DNA of 64,000 bases from positions 372,001 through 436,000 of the forward strand of contig JAJKFH010003701.1 of the NCBI GenBank assembly GCA_023333565.1. Reading direction: 5' to 3'. Of the stretch, positions 14,995 through 33,092 are shown piece after piece. The notes below the pieces were generated by a model that was not told the origin of the DNA, did not search any database, and was given only the letters and a program-made list of their open reading frames with translations. Position numbers and translations under genes: made by a program. The stretch is from Puffinus mauretanicus (taxonomy: Eukaryota; Chordata; Aves; Procellariiformes; Procellariidae). Position 1 is the stretch's first letter, and each line of letters opens with the position of its first letter.

Positions 14995-15180
14995 GAAACA
15001 ATTATGGGTTCCATTCCCTGTTTTTCCACTGACTTGTGTACATTGATCCACATATCTCGGTAAGCTTCTCTGTAAAACATTTAAATTTTAAATAGTAGTA
15101 TGTTACTATACTTGCCCACCTCACCAAGGCAAAACGTAGTAAGGGTTTTTAACATCCTTTGAACTCTTTGAACGAAATAC
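14995..15180 (+). repeat. Possible ancient SINE (MIR-type) relic
   Basis: The order of short blocks resembles a decayed MIR-type SINE: 'ggttccattccctg', a 'cactgacttgtgtac' block, 'cttctctgtaaaac', then 'cccacctcacc' and 'ctttgaactctttgaa'. The similarity is recalled family knowledge and is weak. Both ends are approximate. Confidence 0.3.
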
Positions 15181-15192
15181 ATACTACAGATA

Positions 15193-15272
15193 TTGGGCCA
15201 GGTTTTCAAAGTCACCAAGCACTGAAAACCAAAAAAGATGTAAGCTTTCAACGTCTCTGAAAATCAGATGCT
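15193..15272. repeat. Possible MITE-like inverted-repeat relic
   Basis: The left end has 'gggccaggttttcaaagtc' and the right end has 'tctctgaaaatcagatg'. Reverse-complemented, the right end gives a ttttcagag-type sequence similar to the left. Short palindromic elements with gggccagattttcaaa-type ends are familiar from archosaur and turtle genomes. The copy is degenerate and the family is not identified with certainty. Confidence 0.3.
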
Positions 15273-15686
15273 GAAATTATTATAATCAAGTTTTCAAGGC
15301 ATTAATACAAACACTACTGAGGAGGAGTAATAAATGGGAATTATGAGCTATATTTTGACAGTGTTCTTTTTAACTGTTGTGAAGCAGGCTTCTCTGCCTT
15401 CCTCCCTTGAAGCCTGCTAACAGCCAAACAAACAAAAAGCTTCAGTTTATTTGAAAGGATGTTCCATTAAAAAACCTCCTGATTTGGCATATTAAATAGG
15501 TGAGTCAAAAAAATTAGACTTTGTTACAGCAAAGCAAGAGTGATTAAATTAAATGCGCCTCAAGAAGAAAGCACTCCCCTAGATCAACAGGGCAATAAAA
15601 GCTTGTCGATCCCCATCCTGGTGCATTTCTAAACACTTTTTGAAGTACAGAAGGCAGAACACTCAACACTTTGGCTTTGTCACAGC

Positions 15687-15782
15687 TGACAGCCTGTCGG
15701 TTTTAATGAAAATGCTCTCCTTTTAGAAGATGACAGAAATTACATGCATTTCCCCTTTTATTTTTCTGTCATCTTTTCTGTC
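15687..15782. promoter_or_regulatory. Cluster of TGACAG/CTGTC motifs with a hairpin (candidate TALE-homeodomain element)
   Basis: Five TGACAG or reverse-complement CTGTC cores occur within 96 bases: 15687-15692, 15694-15698, 15731-15736, 15766-15771 and 15778-15782. TGACAG is the known core for MEIS/PKNOX/TGIF homeodomain proteins. Two of the cores sit in the arms of a perfect 13-bp inverted repeat (15727-15739 with 15763-15775, 23-base spacer). The motifs and arms are seen directly. Enhancer function is inference from density and symmetry. Confidence 0.35.
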
Positions 15783-18700
15783 TCGCGTTTTTACAGTAGG
15801 AGGGGTTGGTTATTAAAGCATTACATAAGTATGCAAAATATATTAAGAAGAAGAAAGGAAAAGGAAAAGCTTTAGCCCTGCAATTATACACGATGTGTAT
15901 TGGTGAGAAATTTATACTGTGGGATAACATCTGATAGGTGGCAATAACTATTTACTTTTAGTTATCTTTAAAGAGGGTGAGGCAAAAATCTCTAGATAAT
16001 GCTTTAACTGAAGGTTTTATTATACGATTGCCTGAGTAATTTCCAAAAGGAAGATGATATAAGCAGTGTTAGATAGCTCAAGTATGTTCATAACTTCTCT
16101 AGAAAATATAACAAGATAACACTGAACAATTTCTTGGCTCTGCACAGCTTTCACAAGCCTCTTTTATTAAGTGGCAGGCTTTTAATAAGTGTACCCACTC
16201 TCATTGACCTAGATGTATAACTGCATCTGAGGAAACTTGCTTCCAGGACTGAGGAGGGAAGGCGTCACTTGCAAATATAAGTCAGTACTATGAGATCTGG
16301 AAATGGCCCACAAATGTATACATATTCTTCAGCCTGGCAGTAGCCACTCCCGTTTCCCCAGTTTCGATTCCAGCGCAAGTATTAGCGGCAATAATGTGTA
16401 CAAGGTAGAAATACTGAGAAAGTGAGCTTTCAGTTTTAAGGGAAGCTCTGAATTTGATCTTCTAACTTAATTTCTGTGACAGTTGCTTCATGCTTATCCT
16501 AAGAAGAGAGACAAATTTAATTATTAATGCTGGCCTGTATAGACCATATCTCAAAATTGTGCAGAGGATCTGAAAATAGTGAGAACTTTAGAAAAGCATC
16601 GAGAAAGGAATTAATTTTTTAACTTTGGACACATTTGTATGATCTTAAACTTGTGCATACCAGTAGTCTCCAACAGTGTGACTCTTTGTAGAAATGGAAT
16701 TATGTATATTTAGCAAAGGTAAAACTGGATCCCAGAAAAAGAAAGCTACATGAAGCCATTGAGCACATCTCTGCCTCTCAGCTGTTTAGGTTCCACTTGC
16801 TTGACACAAACGCACAGCATGTGCAGATTTACTGGAGGGACCAAAATGGTCATAACCATCCCATTAGCACCTTTTTATGTGTTCCTGGTCCTGTGATGTG
16901 ATAGCAGCTGAGCAGCGTCTCCACCAACATCTACCCCTGCATAGTTTGGTAACGGAGTTACATCCCAGATTGAAAAGTCTGATCTAAGTCTTGATCGGGC
17001 TGCAGAGGACATGTCTGCATGGTATACGCAGGGCTGGTTCAGCAGCCTGGCAGCCCTGCCAGCTAAGTGGTATTGCTGTGGGCAAGCACATGTCCGCACT
17101 GACTGTGCTGTCTGAAACACAGAGCTGGTTAATGCTCACACAGCTGGAAACAGAAGCAAAAAGAGATTGCCTTTGCTGCATACCCATCATTAACCCCAAG
17201 TAAAGTCCTTAAATGTGATTCCGGTCTCCTAAAGCTGTCATTTTATGCTGCCTACAGACTAAGGGAGATAACTGTGCTTTAATTACCTGTAGTCCTTATA
17301 ACATATTTCTTGGCAAAGGTAGATTTGCTTTATGAATATTTCAGTAGTGCAGAATCTGCATGTGACACAGAAGTCAAACAGCCCATGGTTTTCACACTAA
17401 AATTCTAAATATCCTTCTAACCTAGAGCTAGGGGTAAAGGTAAACCTTGTTAAAGGGTACAGATGTTGAGTACCTATGTGATGAGGAGGTAGAGTGGAAT
17501 GGGACAAGTGTTTATGTCTGAGTAATTGGGGACTGTGAAAGGAAAAGGAAGAAATTCTCAGCATAGAACATTACTTTATATCTAGGAGTTACAGTGTGAG
17601 AATCAACCAAAAAAAAAAAAAGTAGTATTCTCTGACCAACAGGAAGTACTTCTTCTGTGTGAATCATTATAAGCCTGCCTCCCTACGAGGCGGTAGGATT
17701 CTCCTTGCTATGGCTTTGGAGCTGGGCTGTATAACTGACAGCAGGTAAAGAACAATCCTGTGGTTGTTAAGGGGGTTCACTAGGTGATTGCCTGCACACT
17801 TGCAGACTATACTTTCTGGTCGCTAGCAGGTAGCTGTTAGCTGCCTGGTATTTGTAGAAAACCTCGTTGGCATGTTTGGTCAAGCCAAGCTATTTTGTGA
17901 CTAGCAAATAAATAACTTATTGAGAAGCTAGGTAAAACATATTTTATTGGTTTAACTTATTCTTATTAACTGTCTATATAATTTCCTCCCAACATTAAAA
18001 CTAACGTATTAAAATATAAGATGTAAGATAGCTTTGCTTTTTTCATGTAACCTTTTCAATGCCATATTTCAGACACCTGGCTGTGAAACTAAAATACTAC
18101 CTATTCAGGTGCTTTTCCTACTACTCAACAGTACAATTGTTTATAAGTAATTTGTGTTGAAACACAAGCCTTCTGTACGCAAGCAATTAAATTTTCAGAG
18201 GCATATGAAGTCAATATGGCCTCTGTATAAGAAGGAACCTCCCTAGCCTGTAAACCCCCCTAGGCTGGAATATAGTGCAGGCAAGTAGCTCAACATCTTC
18301 TGTGCCTCCATTCTGGAGATTTATTTTGTTAATATAATTTCTTAGTTATGGCACAAACAAGGTACTTCAGAAGGATATGTGCAGTGTGGTTTATGCTTTT
18401 CCAAAGTTGTGGCCTAACTAATTCCATGCTTGTGCTTTGACTTTCAGGAGAACAGGGTCAGCCAAGACAAGTCACCAGTGTGGTTATTTTATAATTCAGT
18501 ATGCATACAAAGACAAGAGAGGTGGACTGATGTTGCCTTATTCAATATTCTCTGCTCTAAGGGTCAGTCCTGTCCTGTGAAATTAAATGCTTGTTAATTT
18601 TTTTTTTCATTTCTTTTAGATTGCGGTTTAAAGGAGATTGCCCTCTGTAATGATACCATTTCCTTTCTGTCTTTTCCCTGCTGGATCGCTTTCCCACTGA

Positions 18701-19609
18701 TGCGTTTGTGAGCAAGCATCCTGGCTACACTTAATTATTAAAAAGTCATTGCTCAAATAGAGCTCTGAAGAAAAGGAAATATTTCTTACCGCATATTACT
18801 GAATATTAGTTCATAATGGGTTTCATCTTTGTGTATTCCCTCCCCTAATTTGGGAGCCAGGTATATTTTATAATACATAGGTACAGGTATGTATATTGTA
18901 AGAGCTACCAGCTACTAAAGAAAAAATAGCAGACATAAAAAAGAAAAGATATTAATATTTCCTCCAGTTTAAAAGTTTTAGGAAGGCATACATAACTTAG
19001 ACTGCAGTATTTTTTAAATGGCAAGAGTGGCCAGGTGAGGCCCAAGTTTGCAATGCATTCTAACCACGTTACTTCCATTTAATGTAATACGGGAAAAGCT
19101 TTAGAGTAAACATGTACCATGTAGATGTTAGCTTTTTTGTGTCCTTGCTTTTAGAACATGCATTTACAACAGAACAGAGGCATCTGTGCAGGTGTCAAAT
19201 GATCAAAACTGCACATGTGTACATATGTACCATGATGTTTTCCACATATTCTAGAGTTAATAATAAAAAAACATGTATTTGAAGAGATTTTCAACTATAT
19301 TATTTTCAATTTGAATGAACACTGGGGGAAATGCTGACCATGAGCATGTCAGTCTTGTTCAGTTTTAAGGGGCAGTCACTTTGCTGGACCTAATTTTCTG
19401 CCTGAAATAAACCTTTCTATGTAGAATTAAAAAAAAAAAATTGGATATTAAATAACACATCCTGTGCTGTTTATTTAAGCCCTTCTTTTAGACACAGAGT
19501 CTGTCTACCTGCTTACATTGTGCTTCTCTCATCACAGACTGCAATATTATTAAAAAAAAAGACCACAGCAGATCAGATAATGTAACAACTCATCTTCTGC
19601 CTGTAGCTT

Positions 19610-19860
19610 GGTCGTGGAAGTACTGAGCTGCAAAGAGCTCAGCCCGTCCTGCTGAGGCCTGGGGTGCCTTAACCCACAGGAAACATGGACAGGGTGGGGT
19701 GGGACTGTTCGTGGCGCTCGTGCTGTCTAGCTTGCAGCTAGCACAGTTGTGTACGACTTCACTGGGGTCAGCGGTGTAGGCAACATCAGCAAGGCTGGTT
19801 TTGCTGCCTTGCTTTCCCATCACACCTGAAGCAGGCTGTGGAGCAGGGCTGTGCAGTATG
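19610..19860. other. GC-richer intronic block of unknown origin
   Basis: This block is clearly richer in G and C than its surroundings and has several CpGs. It lies about 600 bases upstream of the first recognised exon. A 119-codon open frame crosses it on the minus strand but shows no recognisable domain. It could be an old repeat or a regulatory patch; nothing in the sequence decides. Confidence 0.3.
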
Positions 19861-20349
19861 TGGCTGTTTTGGCCGGAATCCTTTAGCAAAAACGTTCCAT
19901 ATTCTTGGGGTAGAAACTTCCTCCTTCTGTGAATTTCTCTTGCTTTCACTGATCCCTTTAATTTTACTTTTTATGATCTTCTTTTTCTCAATTTTCTGGT
20001 GTACCTGGACAACAAATGCCATTTCGGCTCATACTGTTTTATTATGCATGCCGTCCCAGATTGTCTTTTTAACATGAACAGCTCTGCTGGTGAATTGCCA
20101 TCATATCACTCTACAATATTGAATTAAACAGAATTAAATTCTGCATTGGTTCTTTACCCTGCATTTTATTTCAGATGCCTCTTGGATATTGTTTGTTGAT
20201 TGTGATATAGACCATGACACATTTCTTTCCTTCATTCCTCACATTTTCCTTACAGATCCCTACCATTTTTATAAGAAGTGCACATGAATTAATATCTTTA
20301 TATACATTTGCAGTGAGTACTTAGTAAACTTATAATTGGCACCTTCTAG

Positions 20350-20643
<294 letters not shown>

Positions 20644-23460
20644 TAAGTATTGTGTATGCCTTTCTCTAGTGTGCTAAACTGGCAAGGCAGGTGCTTGTGC
20701 CTGTATGCACTAACAACCAAGTCATCTATCAAATGGAAGTAGAAGTGGTCCTTTTTAGAATATCCCATTTTAAAATCCTTTTTTCTGTTTTTCACCTCCT
20801 ATTAGATTTTTCCAGAGAGCCTGCAGGATGCACTGGCATTTAGTACAGTGATTTTTAGTAGGTTTAGAGTACTTTGTGAAAGGACTGTGGATGGGATTCT
20901 TCCCACTAAAAGTAGACCTGCACAGTGAAAGTGTCTAGTCACCTTAACTTCCCTTTGAAACCAAAGCAGAACACTTTTAGGGGTAGTGTATCTACTACTG
21001 CAGTTGCCCACTCTGGGGTGAGATGAATTGCCTTATGGTGCCTATTTCTCTCTGTTAACCACAGCAGGAGCTCAGAACATTTAGCTCAGCTGTAGATATT
21101 TCCACTGCAGGAGTCTCAGGTTAGCTGAGGTGCATCTCAGCCTCCCTTTTCATTCATCACACTCCTTCCCTCGGGAAAACAGTGTGTTTCCATGCTTCCA
21201 GGAGGGATCTCTAGCAGAAGGGGTACATGACCTGTCCCAGGCCACCCAGAGTGCTGCAAGCAGGAATGTTAGCTGGTGGCTGTCCATGGGCAGAGCTAAG
21301 AGTACCAGGGCAAATGGCCTTGTGCAGCAGGTAGGAAAGTGAAAAGATAGATGGGGTATTTTAACTTCTTCATGTAATTGTAAATAATCTCCTGATTGTT
21401 GTGTGTGTGATGTACTGTTGGGTTCCCACACCCCCCCCCCAAACTTATGGCTATCAGTACGGTGCTGCTCCAATCCGACCTTCTCCCTATTTTGTCTCAG
21501 TGAGAGGAGGTACCAGCTGTGGGTGAGGTGAGAAGAAGGGGCAGACCCCAGGCCTGGGTTTGGAACTTGCTCTCAAACATCTCTGTATAGGATTAGCTCT
21601 TCTCTGTCTCCCCTTCCTCTCCTCATTTGCTGGGTGCCTGTAACTGCACCCTGTGTTGCCATGTGAGCAAATCTGCAATTGTATTCCCACATCCATAGAG
21701 TTAGCTAAGACCGTATCCCAGACCCTCTCTTCTTTCTCCCTGCCTTACAGAAGACATGCCCACCATCCCACTGAAAGCCCCACAGAACTTTTTCTCCTTT
21801 TCACTGTTACTAAGTTGCCCTAAAGATCCTAACCCTAAAGATCAGTCAGGGTACGGTGACCTTCACAATCTAACAATCAGTGGGATCATTCTCCTTTTGA
21901 CCTTGTCCTCTTGTCTTTTGGTCTTTTTGCCAGGAAAAAAAAATCTAGTGATTAGGTCTCAGCTCTCTACCCTCTGTTTGAGAGCCCTAAGGGAGACAGA
22001 GGTGGGCACAAGGTGTTGCATTAGTAACATACTTCCTGCCCTCCTCCAAAATGGTCATTGCTAAAGGATTCTGGAGCCCTCTGAATACACAAGTCAGTAC
22101 TTAAATATACTAATGATAAAAAAAATAGTGTGATTGTTTAGGTTAGAATCACTTACCAGTCAGATCCGGGAGTTTCTTCCTTTGATAAGTGTCCTCTGTG
22201 GGTAAAACTCTTGCCTCTGCTTTTCCCAGCCAGATGAAGTAGTTTTCCTGCACAATAATCTGCCTGCTTTGGTCTTATAAGGATAGGCAGGGTCCTATCC
22301 TTCTAGCTGGCTCCATAATATGGTCTGCTTCCGTATGAAATCATGCTAAGGCTGAGCCAGTGGTAACATAAATAAAATCAGGCTTGTATCTTGGTTACCA
22401 CAGGAAAATTTCTAGTTATTTCACTGAACAAAAGGGGAAAAATGAAAGCTTTGTCTTGTTTGCAATTCAGGACAAGTAGCCTAAAAGATGTGCTCTGTCT
22501 GGAGTCCCCTTTTCTATTCTTCTCCACAGACCAAATCAAAATAGGAAATTTTACCTGGGTAAAAGCAATAGCTGTCTTTTTTAATTCAGTGGGGTTAATT
22601 ATTCTCTATTAGAGCTACAGTGGGCTCTGATTTCCAGTCCTGTTAGTCTACTGAACAAGTGCAGCAGTTATGGACAGGGTTTGTCTCTTAATATTTCTCT
22701 ATCAGGTTTTCTTCTTTCTTTTCTGGAATTTATGTTTTAAAATAGTGAGTCCTTTAATAACTGAGATCAGAGAATCCATGAACATAGTTGTGAAAGGTCT
22801 GCTTGCATGACACCTACATTTTTGCCTGCCTTTTACATACATAAATATTCTTTGCTTATTTGGGGATGAAATAGTTTGTGGTAGATATTGATCATAGTCT
22901 CCTGACCACATTTTTAACATGAGGAAAGCTTTGTTATTGTTTGAATGAGTGAGAAAGGTAATACACCTGTGAATAATTAGTATGCCTATGACCAAAGCAG
23001 AGTTCTAAATTTCATTTGGAGCAAGAATATCTCCTTGAAATCATGTGGCCTTTCTAAATAAAATTAAAACCAAGGCCATTAACATGTTACAGAATATTCC
23101 TCTAATGCCCATTATAGTGTGCTTTTCCAAAAATAATTTTGTCCAGCCATGAATCCCAGCTCCCAAAATCTTTACCATTTTTTAACCCCCACCCTCCAAA
23201 AAATCCTTATGATTTTGAAAGCGTAATGAGTTTCTTGCTCTGTCCTTCAAAGAAGATCCAAAGTAGAATATTTTAGAACAGTATTTTGCCTCAGTTTTTC
23301 TGCCATTGTTCTTGCAAGAAGTCATTTGCAGCTGCCTGTTAAAGCATAGTAAAACAATCTTTCAAAAGAGTCCATACCATGTACTGGAATTGGGTTATGT
23401 TGCTTTGCTATTTGCCTCATTGCATGTGATTGCAAATGAACCCTGGGATTTCTTTTGTGC

Positions 23461-23679
23461 TTCTTTTCTTTTCTTTTCTTTTCTTTTCTTTTCTTTTCTC
23501 TTTTCTTTTCTTTTCTCTTTTCTTTTCTTTTCTCTTTTCTTTTCTTTTCTTTTCTTTTCTTTTCTTTTTCTTTTCTTTTTCTTTTCTTTTTCTTTTCTTT
23601 TTCTTTTCTTTTTCTTTTCTTTTTCTTTTCTTTTTCTTTTCTTTTCTTTTCTTTTCTTTTCTTTTCTTTTTCTTTTCTT
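23461..23679 (+). repeat. (TTTTC)n-derived polypyrimidine satellite with internal 17-mer and 11-mer units
   Basis: The tract is 219 bases of pure C/T. It starts as TTTTC pentamers, changes to three ~17-base units carrying a CTC interruption, returns to pentamers, becomes a run of about nine 11-base units (TTTTC plus TTTTTC), and ends in pentamers. The strand asymmetry is complete, so the DNA could form a triplex (H-DNA), and the RNA would be a dense PTB-type U/C tract. Long open frames on both strands, up to 161 codons, are products of the repeat and not genes. Confidence 0.95.
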
Positions 23680-24029
23680 AACTGGAATATATGCGATGTA
23701 GGAGCTCTAAATAGGAGTCTGTTCCAGGGACATCCCAAAGAGATGTTTTTTACCATCCATTTAAATACATAAGTACAGAGTGCAAGAAAGCAGGTCACTG
23801 GACTCATATTTTGCGTATCCCTGAATATATTTTAAATACTTCTTCAAGAACCAGCTCAAGGCTTCTCAAGTAGGTAGGCAAATCCCAGTTTAGCTGTTCT
23901 GCAGATGGAACTCCAGGCTGGGCTACTCCTGCCAAGGCTCAGTTTGAGAAGGGAAAAAGTGAAGCGAAGTGAACCTGCGGTAGAGGACCCAGGGACCTCT
24001 GGTGTGCTGTGCTTGAAGGGTGAGAAATG

Positions 24030-24260
24030 GTAGCTGCAGAAGGGGACTGTGCCACCCATGGCATCTGCTGCCATAGCCCCCAGCTCCTGGGGGCAGCCCG
24101 CCTGGCTTCCCGGCCTTCTACCTAGGCATGGGGGCAGGAGGGCAGCGGCTGCTTTGCTGTCGCCATCAGCTGTTTGCCTGACATGGTTTCGCACTTTGCC
24201 TGGGCGCAGCATCAAAGCATACGCGGTTCTCGGCAGCAATCTAGGAGGCTGTCGGAGTGT
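24030..24260. other. GC-rich intronic block
   Basis: This block is GC-rich with several CpGs in an otherwise AT-rich intron. A 140-codon minus-strand frame (23856-24278) covers it but lacks any recognised domain or homologue I can name. It could be a small CpG island, an intronic regulatory element or a decayed insertion. Confidence 0.3.
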
Positions 24261-26302
24261 GATATCTACTAGCCACAACTTTTCCTTACCATTACTTTAA
24301 TTCCTCCCCTGGTGGCCCCCATCCTGTTTCGAAGTCCATGCGGTACTTTGTATTTTTGTACTCAAAGGATTGCACACGGGACCACATATATCCTTCACAA
24401 AGTCTTTTGAAGTTAAAAGTGTATGGAGAAGATACAAAGCTACTGTGAGTTTTGAGTAGGAATGCACAGACAATACCTTTAAAAGTCAGTTCTACTTTTT
24501 TATTATTTAATTATTACTTTCAATTGAAGAAACTGATTTTGTGTAGATGTAACCTTCCTAAGAGCCAGAGCCGTAATTTCTCACATGCTTACATTTTTAC
24601 TGAGTTAATTCCTCAGGCTGCACAAAGAATCTATGCACTGAAAACATAGATGCCAGATGACCCAAAAGGCGAGAAAGGAGCTGGCTAATCAATTAGTCAA
24701 ATTGACATTGGCCTTCCCAATAGCATCCTGGCAGATTGTGCTTTCACTAAGCCAGACATAAACAGCATGGCAAGCTCAAAAATATAACCCATCTTGATGC
24801 CAAATACGGACCTTGAGGCTACTGATACATGCAAAATCATTTGTTTAACTACAATGACAGACAGACAGTAAGTTGCTGTAAACTGAATGTGGTTTTGCCT
24901 TCAGCAGCTCAACTTTTTGCTGGCACCTAGAGAGCCGAAAAAGCTATGTGGTCATCTTTCATTGAACATTGAGGCATTTAGGGTTTTATCTAGATATTCA
25001 CATAAAATTTACTTAGCCCATTTGTTTACCACCACAATTTTAGTTTCTGGATTGATAGTATAACTTGCATAATGCCTCTAGCTATTTGTTCTCAAGTGTA
25101 CCCTCCCAGGTGTGGCTGCAGTTCATGAAGATATATCTAAGCTAGTTTTAAACTAACTAGCTCAGGTACTGGTTACACTATTGCTTGAGCAGCTTGAATT
25201 CAGCATGAACTGCTCCTGTAATCTCTCCAGCTCTTAACAGGAACCTGCTGCAGCTGCCCTGTGAGCAGTACCTGAGCTAGCTGAGTCAAAGACCACTTGA
25301 AAATGTCAACTGGTTGCAATCACACCTACACCCAGGCAACTATGATGTGGATATACCCAAAAAGAGATGGGTGTGTCAGATAGGAATAAAAGGAGTTAAT
25401 CAGTATGTGGAGTTTCTTTGTGCAGTCTTAGCAAAGTGGGTGCATGTGATGAGAAAATACTTAGATGAATATTTGTTGATTTAGCGTTCAGTATTTATGT
25501 TGCAATAGCTCCAGAATTGGCTTCCATCATGCTGCATGCTGCACAAAACTGTAGATCACGTCAGCCTCTTCCTCCAAAAGTTTTCAAACTTCAAAAGCCG
25601 AAATCACACACAGAGTACTATTTCTGGTGGGGTACATGCACCTCTGGTGAAGGCACTCTGCCATATACATAAATATATGCCAGATGCTACACAAGTGTGT
25701 GGTTGAGAGCTGCTTTTCTCAGTAAGTTGAGCACAGAAAGTTGGAGTATTGAGTTGTATGTTGGTCTTGTCACGTTAAGTTATTTTTCTAGAGAAGAAGA
25801 AAAGGCTCGTCTGTCAGTTAGACTGCAGATAGAAATTCCTGCATCTTTGCCCATTTCTCTCCTGACAAGGGTATTCCCTTAATTAAATCGTTCCTTTAAT
25901 TCAAAGCCTTCAGACCACTGAGAAGCATGAAGAATGTGTTGGCTTCATTCTACTCGAATAGTGCAGGGATAACAGTAATAATTGTTAAGGCAACACATTT
26001 CTGGCTCTCCATTCCTCTGATAGGGGACATGGAGGATGACCAAAAAAATGGTTGCCACCTGGAAAAAATCCAGTGAGAGGATTTCCAAGTAGTGATGAGA
26101 TGCTTCAGTAGTACATGCTTCTGGATCTCAGCCACCACTACTGAGATATTGGAGACTGATGGCTGGGTCACAGTAGCAAACTGTAGTACATAAAACACTG
26201 GGCTAGTGAGTCAAAAAATGCAGGAGAAAAAATACTAGCATATTGCTTAGTGAATGAAAGAATTTTAATGCTCCCACTGAAAACTGCTGTTTGCTCTTTC
26301 AG

Positions 26303-26581
26303 ATCCAGCGAATTCAGCTCCATCTATTCTAGATGGGTTTGACCACCGTAAAGCCATGGCAGGACAGCGAGTGGAGCTGCCTTGCAAAGCATCAGGGCAC
26401 CCCGCACCAAAGTATCGTTGGCTGAAGGACAACGTTCCCTGGGAGCCTGACAGCAGGTTTCGGCAGACAGTTACAGGTCTGCTGATTGAGAACACGCGTC
26501 CCTCGGACTCGGGCAACTACGTCTGCGAGGTGTGGAACAACTATGGGACTGCCGAGATGATAGGGCGACTGTATGTAAAAC
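26303..26581 (+). CDS. DSCAM: DSCAM exon: Ig domain 3
   Basis: This 279-bp exon (93 codons) encodes Ig3 as a complete C2-type domain. It opens with the linker [19 protein letters not shown]. The first disulphide Cys is at 26383-26385 in VELPCKA, the core Trp at 26419-26421 in YRWLKD, and the second Cys at 26524-26526 within [10 protein letters not shown]. It ends at RLYVK plus the C of a split Gln codon. The acceptor is ttgctctttcag and the donor is GTAAGT, a consensus site. The linker and the GLLIEN segment match vertebrate DSCAM and differ from DSCAML1. In DSCAM orthologues this domain follows Ig2 directly, as here. The only unusual feature is some divergence from the human residues in the C-D region ([12 protein letters not shown]), judged from memory. 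Confidence 0.97.
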
Positions 26582-31648
<5,067 letters not shown>

Positions 31649-31945
31649 ATGGAACTCCCAAAATAATTTCTGCCTTCAGTGAAAAAGTGGTGAGTCCGGG
31701 AGAGCCGGTCTCTCTTATGTGCAATGTGAAGGGGACTCCTCTGCCTACAATCACTTGGACGCTGGACGAAGATCCCATTGTGAAGGACGGCAGTCATCGT
31801 ATCAGCCAGATTATCACCTCCGAAGGCAACGTGGTCAGTTACCTGAATATCTCTAACACTCAGGTCCGAGATGGCGGAGTTTATCGCTGTACTGCCAACA
31901 ACTCTGCTGGAGTCGTCCTGTACCAGGCTCGAATAAACGTAAGAG
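31649..31945 (+). CDS. DSCAM: DSCAM exon: Ig domain 5
   Basis: This 297-bp exon (99 codons) encodes Ig5. It begins [19 protein letters not shown] after the split Asp codon. The first Cys is at 31720-31722 (SLMCNVKG), the core Trp is in TITWTLDED, and the second Cys is at 31888-31890 in [15 protein letters not shown]. Possible N-glycosylation sequons are LNIS and NNS. It ends INVR plus the G of a split Gly. The donor used is gag/GTGCTT, which is weak. Seven bases upstream, inside the codons for Val-Arg, lies aac/GTAAGA at 31939-31944, a much better donor. Reading-frame continuity with the next exon requires the weak site. The acceptor is cccttggcag. Confidence 0.97.

Positions 31946-33092
<1,147 letters not shown>

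Noticed and set aside
19590..20077. Overlapping open frames on both strands just upstream of the Ig2 exon
   Set aside because: They do not match the missing first half of Ig2 or any other DSCAM segment and lack paired splice sites.
23306..23807. Open frames of 83-161 codons on both strands
   Set aside because: They are produced by the TTTTC satellite (F/S/L or K/E/R runs) and have no domain or gene context.
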